DNA of 10,700 nucleotides from Aquificaceae bacterium. GTDB taxonomy: Bacteria > Aquificota > Aquificia > Aquificales > Aquificaceae. Below the pieces are notes generated by a model that worked only from the letters and a program-made list of their open reading frames with translations, searched no databases and was not told where the DNA came from. This document shows, in pieces, positions 5,921 to 10,700 of the stretch. The stretch's first letter is position 1. The number at the start of each line of letters is the position of its first letter. The stretch spans positions 1 through 10,700 of the forward strand of contig WFYK01000038.1 in the NCBI GenBank assembly GCA_015490105.1, read 5' to 3'. The position numbers and the translations under genes were made by a program.

Positions 5921-7429
5921 ATGGGAACAAGTATAAAGCTAATCCTCTTTTTAGCGGTCTCGGTTCTTTACTTTTTTAACCTTGGCACCAACCAAGTTTG
6001 GCAACCTAACGAGGCCTTTTATGCGGACGGCGCAAAAAACATGTTAAAAACGGGGGATTTCCTCACTCCCGTATTCAACGGAGAAATTCGACTTAATAAG
6101 CCTCCCGTTACCTACTGGATCGTTGCGATGGGCTTTTTTCTCTTTGGTTTGAACGAATGGGCCCTTAGGATTTTTCACGCACTTATGGGCATTGGAACCG
6201 CCCTCATGGTCTACCATATGGCAAAGATATCCTTAGGCGAGAGATCCTCGGTAGTTTCCTTTTTGGCCATGTCCCTTTCTTTCCTATTTGTTGCTAACTC
6301 CCGCTACGCTTCCCCCGAAGTTCCCCTTACTTTTTTTATTACCCTGAGCCTCTACCTTTGGTTTTTGAGCTATAAAAAGCACATCACTTGGGCTTTTTGC
6401 GGATCTGTTCTCGCTTCATCCCTTGCTGTCTTAACGAAAGGACCTGTAGGCTTTCTTCTCCCCGCTTCTGTAATATTCCTGTATTTGATCCTTACCGATA
6501 GGAGGGAACTATTCAAACTCAAATATTACTTAGGCACCTTTGCTGTAGTGTTACTTAGCGGTTGGTGGTATCTGTATCAATTTCGGGAAAACAAGGAGAT
6601 ATTCCTGGAGGTGTTCTTAAAGGAGAACATAAAGCGCGTTTATGCTATGGAAGGCGATCCTTTCTACTTTTATCTGCTGGATATCAATTTTTCTTTCCTC
6701 CCTTACTCCTTTTTAGTCTTTCCCGCTACGCTTTGGGCTTTGAAATCTAAGCGTAAAGAACTTCTATTTTTTGCAATATGGTTTCTCTGGCCCCTTTTCG
6801 TATTTTCTCTTGTAAAGATGAAACTACCCCTCTACATTATGCCTTCTTACCCGGCCATGGCGGTTTTGGTGGGGGTTTTTCTAAGTAGTGTGGAAAACAA
6901 GGCTCTTAAAGTTACCTCTTGGATCCTCAGTGTGCTTTTACTCACCGCGGTTCCGATTTTAGCCTTTTTGTTCGTGCTTGAGGTAACACTGTTGATTTTG
7001 ATCTTGATCTTGGGATTAATTTTCGTCAAATACGTCCACTGGAGTCTGAAACCATCCGTAGGTGCGCTCGCTCTTTACTTTTACTTCGCGGGTGCGCTTC
7101 TTCCTGCGGTAGAAGGCTTCAGGCCTTACAAGGATATAGGAGAAGCTATAAAGAAGGCAGACCCGCAAGGCAAGTTGAGAACATATGAGGTAGGTGCCTT
7201 TCACTACAATCTTCCCTTTTATGCGGACAGACCCATAAAGGTGATAAAAGATATTTCAAACTTAAAGGATCCCGCCCTGGTTCTCACGAAAGAGAGTCCC
7301 GCGGATTGTGAAACTATCGGAAGTTGGCAGGTTTACAAAGGATCTGAGTCAAAATTCTTTAAATTTCTAAGGGATATAAAAAGAAACAGGAACTTTCACA
7401 CTTTCACCCTTTGCGTTCTGAATCCTTAG
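5921..7429 (+). CDS. Polytopic GT-C glycosyltransferase, ArnT/PMT-like (family 39/83 type)
   Basis: A 502-residue integral membrane protein with about 12-14 hydrophobic spans over residues 5-396 and a soluble tail of about 100 residues. The first periplasmic loop has the ArnT/PMT-type pattern: QPNEAFYADGAKNMLKTGDF (28-47), then VFNGEIRLNKPPVTYW (51-66). VKMKLPLYIMPSYPAMA (298-314) matches a second family motif. Such enzymes transfer a sugar from a polyprenyl-phosphate donor onto lipid or protein at the outer face of the inner membrane. The acids found at two positions in ArnT (DE..Y and FEKPP) are Asn here (N30, N59); related proteins of unknown donor share this form, as I recall. ATG 5921 is the only in-frame start after an upstream stop, with no Shine-Dalgarno. 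The substrate cannot be read; hook, flagellin or lipopolysaccharide are possible. Its end overlaps selA by 26 bp. Confidence 0.85.
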   Translation: MGTSIKLILFLAVSVLYFFNLGTNQVWQPNEAFYADGAKNMLKTGDFLTPVFNGEIRLNKPPVTYWIVAMGFFLFGLNEWALRIFHALMGIGTALMVYHMAKISLGERSSVVSFLAMSLSFLFVANSRYASPEVPLTFFITLSLYLWFLSYKKHITWAFCGSVLASSLAVLTKGPVGFLLPASVIFLYLILTDRRELFKLKYYLGTFAVVLLSGWWYLYQFRENKEIFLEVFLKENIKRVYAMEGDPFYFYLLDINFSFLPYSFLVFPATLWALKSKRKELLFFAIWFLWPLFVFSLVKMKLPLYIMPSYPAMAVLVGVFLSSVENKALKVTSWILSVLLLTAVPILAFLFVLEVTLLILILILGLIFVKYVHWSLKPSVGALALYFYFAGALLPAVEGFRPYKDIGEAIKKADPQGKLRTYEVGAFHYNLPFYADRPIKVIKDISNLKDPALVLTKESPADCETIGSWQVYKGSESKFFKFLRDIKRNRNFHTFTLCVLNP

Positions 7430-8780
7430 AGAGTGCCTCTCTGAAGGACCTTACTATCATATCTATCTCCTCATCTCTTACCGTCCGCATATCCAGTAGT
7501 AAACTGCCTTTACTTATCCTTCCGACAACTGGAACCTTGGCATTTCTCAGCCTGCAGGCAAGATCTTCTTCCGACAGATCTTTTGCCGAAACCTTCAAGC
7601 AGTATGTGGGAAGCTCGAGTTTGGGAAGTGCGCCTCCTCCCGGTTTTGCACGATCTTTTACGATTTCGCAGGTTATACCTTCCATATTTTTGAGTTTCCT
7701 CAAGAGTTTTTTAGCTCTCTTTTTTATACTCTCCTCGTTTTCACTCAGCATTCTGAGAACGGGGATATCTTCTTTCCTTCCTTCCACATACAACCTCAAG
7801 ACCGCTTCCAGAAGCGAAAGGGTTATCTTATCTACCCTCAGGACTCTCATCAGCGGATGTTTTTTGAGCTTTTCTATGAGATCCTTTTTTCCCGCAATTA
7901 TCCCCGCTTGAGGCCCTCCGAAAAGCTTGTCCCCGCTCCCGGATACGAGGTCCGCTCCCTGCTTTATGGCGTCTTTGAAGGTTATTTCTTCGGGAGCGGA
8001 GGGAAATCTTTCTATTAGCCCGCTTCCCGCATCGTAGTAAAGTACCAAATTTTTCTCCCTCGCAACCCTTGAAAGGTCCTTCAAACCCACTTCCTCGGTG
8101 AAGCCTTCCATATAAAAGTTGCTTTTGTGGACCTTCATAATGAGGGCGGTATTTTCGGTTATAGCCCTTTCGTAATCCTGGATTCTGGTTTTGTTGGTGG
8201 TTCCAACCTCAACGAGAACAGCACCGGAGCTTGCCATAATGTCCGGAATTCTGAAGCTCCCCCCTATTTCTACGAGCTCACCCCTCGATATGATCACCTC
8301 CCTTCCTTCCGCTAAAACTTTCAAGACAAAAAAGACTGCACCCGCGTTGTTGTTTACCACTATAGCGTCTTCACCGCCAGTTACATAGGTAAGAAGTTCC
8401 CGGACAAGATCCAGCCTACTTCCGCGTTTTCCCCTTCCGAGATCGTATTCGAGGTTGCAGTAATTTTGGGCTATCTCTAAAGCCCTTTCTACCGCTTCGG
8501 GAGGCAAAGGAGCCCTACCTAAGTTGGTGTTTATAACCACTCCTGTTGCGTTCACTACCCTCTTAAGCTTCCAAGAGGAGAGCCTCTTTATTCTTCTTTC
8601 TATTAGGCTTCTTAGATCTTTTAAATCCTTCCGTTTGCCTTGGAGGATCTCCTCCCTCACTTCTGCCAAAACTTCCCTGATCGCACGTTTTAAGATCGGG
8701 AGAGGAGCTTTACCGCTCAGTTTCTCTAAGAGTTCCGACACTTGAGGTATACTTCTGAGAAGGCTTTCCTTTTCACTCAC
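7404..8780 (-). CDS. selA: L-seryl-tRNA(Sec) selenium transferase (selenocysteine synthase)
   Basis: SelA converts seryl-tRNA(Sec) to selenocysteyl-tRNA(Sec) using selenophosphate and pyridoxal phosphate. The 458 residues show the family blocks. These include RVVNATGVVINTNLGRAPL (74-92), VNNNAGAVF (142-150), SRGELVEIGGSFRIPDIM (165-182), VGTTNKT (192-198) and MKVHKSNFYMEGF (215-227). YYDAGSG (248-254) and the PLP-lysine motif SGSGDKLFGGPQAGII (280-295, with K285) follow. The position of this lysine equals the one I recall for Aquifex aeolicus SelA. The GTG at 8780 overlaps the fmt end by 8 nt, indicating an fmt-selA operon. It implies that the host makes selenoproteins, with selB, selC and selD elsewhere. 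It converges on the glycosyltransferase gene. Confidence 0.97.
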   Translation of the reverse strand: MSEKESLLRSIPQVSELLEKLSGKAPLPILKRAIREVLAEVREEILQGKRKDLKDLRSLIERRIKRLSSWKLKRVVNATGVVINTNLGRAPLPPEAVERALEIAQNYCNLEYDLGRGKRGSRLDLVRELLTYVTGGEDAIVVNNNAGAVFFVLKVLAEGREVIISRGELVEIGGSFRIPDIMASSGAVLVEVGTTNKTRIQDYERAITENTALIMKVHKSNFYMEGFTEEVGLKDLSRVAREKNLVLYYDAGSGLIERFPSAPEEITFKDAIKQGADLVSGSGDKLFGGPQAGIIAGKKDLIEKLKKHPLMRVLRVDKITLSLLEAVLRLYVEGRKEDIPVLRMLSENEESIKKRAKKLLRKLKNMEGITCEIVKDRAKPGGGALPKLELPTYCLKVSAKDLSEEDLACRLRNAKVPVVGRISKGSLLLDMRTVRDEEIDMIVRSFREALSKDSERKG

Positions 8781-9678
8781 CTACCCTGTCCCCCTTCCTT
8801 AAGGGATAGCCTTTTAAGAATTCTTTAGCACTCACTTTTTTCCCTTTAGGAGATACGAGTTCTTCTACCTTTACCGCTCCATCACCGCAAGCTACGATGA
8901 AATTTTGTGGATCTATTACCTCTCCCGGGACTCCTTCACCCTTTAGCGCTTTAACTTTTAGGATCTTCACCCTTTTACCCTTAATGAAGGTGTAGGCATT
9001 CGGGAAGAGTCCCCTTACCCTTCCCTCTACCGAAAGGGCACTTGCTTTCCAACAGATCCTATACTCCTCCTTCAAAATATAGGGAGCGTAGGTTGCTTCC
9101 CTATGGTTCTGAGCTTTGGGAGTGATTTTGCCCTCGATCCAATCCTTTAAGGTTCTAACCAATAGATTCGATCCTTTGCGGGCAAGTCTCTCGGACAGGG
9201 TATAAAAGTTGTCCTCTTCGTGTATAGGCTCTACCTCTTGGGCGAGAATATCCCCCGCGTCCATCTCCTCGTTTACGAGCATTACCGTATTTCCCGTAAT
9301 CTTTTCCCCTGCCATGAGAACCCTCTGAATAGGAGCCGGCCCTCTGTATTTTGGGAGAAGGGATGCATGAAGGTTTAATGTCCCAAACTTGGGAACATCG
9401 AGGATCCGTTTTGTAAGAATCTTTCCGTAGGCGACGACAACTATAATATCCGGTGATAAGGACTCCACCAAGTTTTCGAGATCTTTCTTCTTCTCAGGTT
9501 GGAACACTTCAAGGCCGAGATCGAGGGCCTTTTCCTTTACAGGCGTTGGTTTTATTTTTTGCCCTCTTCCCGCAGGCTTGTCGGGTTGGCTGATAACAAC
9601 TATGTTTTTAAACTCTTTGGCTAAAGCTTCCAAACTCGGAACCGCAAAAACCGGTGTTCCCATAAAAAGCAGTTTCAT
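8773..9678 (-). CDS. fmt: Methionyl-tRNA formyltransferase
   Basis: Fmt transfers a formyl group from 10-formyl-THF to Met-tRNA(fMet) before initiation. The 301-residue product starts at the canonical MKLLFMGTPVFAVPSLEAL. It contains the tRNA-binding loop SQPDKPAGRGQKIKPTPVK (30-48) and the catalytic region LNLHASLLPKYRGPAPIQ (101-118, with N102 and H104). D140 in EEMDAGDIL completes the usual Asn-His-Asp set. The C-terminal OB-like domain runs from about 205 (GRVRGLFPNAYT, 219-230). The open frame extends 40 codons further upstream, but that part has no homology to Fmt and runs into the divergent regulator, so ATG 9678 is preferred. No def gene neighbours it. No Shine-Dalgarno is visible upstream. 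Confidence 0.96.
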   Translation of the reverse strand: MKLLFMGTPVFAVPSLEALAKEFKNIVVISQPDKPAGRGQKIKPTPVKEKALDLGLEVFQPEKKKDLENLVESLSPDIIVVVAYGKILTKRILDVPKFGTLNLHASLLPKYRGPAPIQRVLMAGEKITGNTVMLVNEEMDAGDILAQEVEPIHEEDNFYTLSERLARKGSNLLVRTLKDWIEGKITPKAQNHREATYAPYILKEEYRICWKASALSVEGRVRGLFPNAYTFIKGKRVKILKVKALKGEGVPGEVIDPQNFIVACGDGAVKVEELVSPKGKKVSAKEFLKGYPLRKGDRVGE

Positions 9679-9703
9679 AGATTTGTATCTTAAAATTTTC
9701 TTG
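9679..9703. promoter_or_regulatory. Ultra-short divergent promoter region, fmt and Crp-family gene
   Basis: The two ATG codons are separated by only 25 bp. On the plus strand TAAAAT (9691-9696, 5 of 6 to the -10 consensus) lies 7 nt before the regulator ATG, predicting a transcript that begins at or next to it. On the minus strand TAAGAT (9687-9692) lies 8 nt before the fmt ATG. No convincing -35 or Shine-Dalgarno is seen in either direction. No CRP-type palindrome (TGTGA-N6-TCACA) is visible here. Confidence 0.4.
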
Positions 9704-10402
9704 ATGGTAAGGTCGGAGGGAGACAGGGGAAAGCTCCTCGAAAGTTTGAAAAAGAGCATCCTGTTCAGGGGACTCAGTGAGGGAATGCTAAGGACCATAA
9801 CACCCCTTTTCGAATTCAGGGAAATACAGATGGGAGACGTCCTCTTTCAGGAGAAGGATCCCTCCCACGAGATGTTTGTCATTCTTGAAGGTAAGGTAAA
9901 AGCCTCCCTTTTTGACAACAGCGGTAACGAGCTGGTCTTAGCGGAACTCGGCCCCGGGGAAATAATAGGTGAGATGGGTATAGTGGATGAGATGCCCAGA
10001 TCTGCTACCGTGGTGGCTCTTGAGAAAACGAAACTTGCGGTGCTCAAGAGAAAAACCTTTCTGGAAATACTACGGAGTAAACCAGAAGTTGCCATAAACG
10101 TTATAAAAGCGCTCGTAGATAGACTCAGGAAAACCGACGACATGCTCGAAGCCCTCGCTTTTTTGAACGTGGAAAATAGAATAGTGATGTATCTCTCGGA
10201 ACTTGCTAAGAAAAAAGGAACCAAAGAAGGAAAATATCTTCGCATTCGAAAGATGACCCATCGAGAACTCGCTTCGAGGGTTGGAGCTTCACGGGAAGCG
10301 GTTACAAAAGCTCTCAAGGCTTTAACCTTCAAAGGTGTTATAGTAGATAAAGGAAACTTTTGGCTCATATCCGAAAATGCGTGTGAAGAGGTAGATCCGT
10401 AA
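9704..10402 (+). CDS. Crp/Fnr-family transcription regulator
   Basis: A 232-residue regulator with an N-terminal cyclic-nucleotide-binding beta-roll of about 18-125, a dimer helix of about 127-158 and a winged helix-turn-helix. The ligand cassette GEIIGEMGIVDEMPRSATVV (85-104) keeps Glu90 and Arg99-Ser100, matching E. coli CRP E72, R82 and S83 with a loop one residue shorter. T144 aligns with CRP T127. The recognition helix in RELASRVGASREAVTKALKA (187-206) keeps the SRE core, which suggests a TGTGA-like half-site. It lacks the N-terminal cysteine cluster of FNR. A cAMP-type effector is therefore plausible but unproven. ATG 9704 was chosen since the domain begins shortly after; the frame stays open upstream, inside fmt. 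The zinc-ribbon-like gene follows after 2 nt. Confidence 0.9.
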   Translation: MVRSEGDRGKLLESLKKSILFRGLSEGMLRTITPLFEFREIQMGDVLFQEKDPSHEMFVILEGKVKASLFDNSGNELVLAELGPGEIIGEMGIVDEMPRSATVVALEKTKLAVLKRKTFLEILRSKPEVAINVIKALVDRLRKTDDMLEALAFLNVENRIVMYLSELAKKKGTKEGKYLRIRKMTHRELASRVGASREAVTKALKALTFKGVIVDKGNFWLISENACEEVDP

Positions 10403-10404
10403 AG

Positions 10405-10700
10405 ATGTCCCCAGATGAACTAAAGCTTTTAATGAAGATACAAGAGTTAGATCAGGAAATTGACAGAGTTCAAAGAAGGATAGAGGTTGCACATCGGGAT
10501 TTAGAAAATCTACAAGGAGAACTTAAAAACCTAAAGGATGAGCTGAGCGGTCTGAAAGAAGAAATAGAAAACCTCAAATCCTTAAAAAAAGAGCTTCAAG
10601 ACAGGCTTGCGCAAGAGGAAGATCTCCTTAGAAAAAGTGAAGAGAAGATGCAATATGTAACAAAAGATGTGGAATACAAGGCACTTTTGAGAGAAAAAGC
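10405..10700 (+). CDS. Coiled-coil protein, COG1579 zinc-ribbon family (5' part, cut by window edge)
   Basis: The frame opens with ATG 10405, two bases after the regulator stop, and stays open to the window end (98 complete codons). The start SPDELKLLMKIQELDQEIDR is followed by a long Leu/Glu/Lys heptad pattern over about residues 10-85, and then YVTKDVEYKALLREK. This order (L..L..IQ.LD..I, coiled coil, then a V...EY.AL..E helix) matches the COG1579 / C4-type zinc-ribbon (CT398-like) proteins. These are coiled-coil hairpins with a C-terminal four-Cys ribbon that would lie beyond this window. CT398 of Chlamydia has been linked to sigma-54 and type III secretion; the role in most bacteria is unknown. 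A weak GAGGT sits about 12 nt upstream. It is probably co-transcribed with the Crp-family gene. Confidence 0.75.
   Translation, partial: MSPDELKLLMKIQELDQEIDRVQRRIEVAHRDLENLQGELKNLKDELSGLKEEIENLKSLKKELQDRLAQEEDLLRKSEEKMQYVTKDVEYKALLREK

Noticed and set aside
5978..6003. TTGGCACC...TTTGGCA as a sigma-54 promoter
   Set aside because: Inside the glycosyltransferase coding region, and the GG-to-GC spacing does not fit the -24/-12 consensus.
7404..7429. Possible bidirectional terminator at the convergent glycosyltransferase/selA ends
   Set aside because: The two genes overlap by 26 bp and I see no GC-rich hairpin followed by a T run.
7411..7911. Plus-strand open frame opposite selA (166 codons)
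   Set aside because: Low-complexity Ser/Leu/Phe-rich product with no motifs, overlapping the glycosyltransferase 3' end; explained as a shadow of selA.
9578..9703. 42-residue N-terminal extension of the Crp-family gene
   Set aside because: It lies antisense inside fmt and has no Crp-family similarity; the -10-like TAAAAT and the domain start both favour 9704.
9679..9798. 40-residue N-terminal extension of fmt from a start at 9798
   Set aside because: The extension has no resemblance to Fmt, runs across the divergent promoter and into the Crp-family gene, and the canonical MKLLFMGTPVFAVPS begins at 9678.

Overview
The window reads as a compact, gene-dense stretch of a thermophilic bacterial chromosome, most likely from the Aquificales (Aquificaceae). 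This is inferred from the Lys/Glu/Ile/Val-rich proteins, frequent ATA (Ile) and AGG/AGA (Arg) codons, overlapping gene ends, and a SelA that resembles the Aquifex aeolicus enzyme as I remember it. No search was run, so the genus is not claimed.

Region 1 (1-5894, almost all minus strand) is a flagellar block. In transcription order it has fliG, fliH and fliI (motor switch, export regulator, export ATPase). It then has a small AbrB/MazE-type gene, flgD (hook cap) and flgE (hook), and finally the first 18 codons of another gene, possibly fliL. Between fliI and flgD, where many bacteria keep fliJ and fliK, sits a toxin-antitoxin-like module. Its VapC-like PIN gene is on the plus strand, divergent from the AbrB-type gene. 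The AbrB-type gene shares an ATGA stop/start with flgD, so the putative antitoxin is the first cistron of the hook operon. Its upstream DNA carries a sigma-28 (FliA)-like promoter, with -10 element GCCGATAT, and a 7+7 bp inverted repeat. This is the most unusual arrangement in the window.

Region 2 (5921-7429, plus strand) encodes a polytopic GT-C/ArnT-like glycosyltransferase. Its start codon is only 26 bp from that of fliG on the other strand.

Region 3 (7404-9678, minus strand) is an fmt-selA pair: initiator-tRNA formyltransferase and selenocysteine synthase, both acting on aminoacyl-tRNAs. selA converges on and overlaps the glycosyltransferase gene.

Region 4 (9704-10700, plus strand) holds a Crp/Fnr-family regulator, whose start lies 25 bp from that of fmt, and the 5' part of a coiled-coil protein resembling the COG1579 zinc-ribbon family.

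Two features recur. Downstream cistrons carry good Shine-Dalgarno sequences inside the preceding gene. Genes at divergent starts have none well placed, and most have a -10-like hexamer only 6-12 nt before the start codon, suggesting leaderless or near-leaderless transcripts. The middle of flgE is also clearly more AT-rich than its ends, suggesting exchange of the exposed hook domain. No tRNA, rRNA, CRISPR array, insertion sequence or convincing hairpin terminator was seen. No non-coding gap exceeds about 100 bp.
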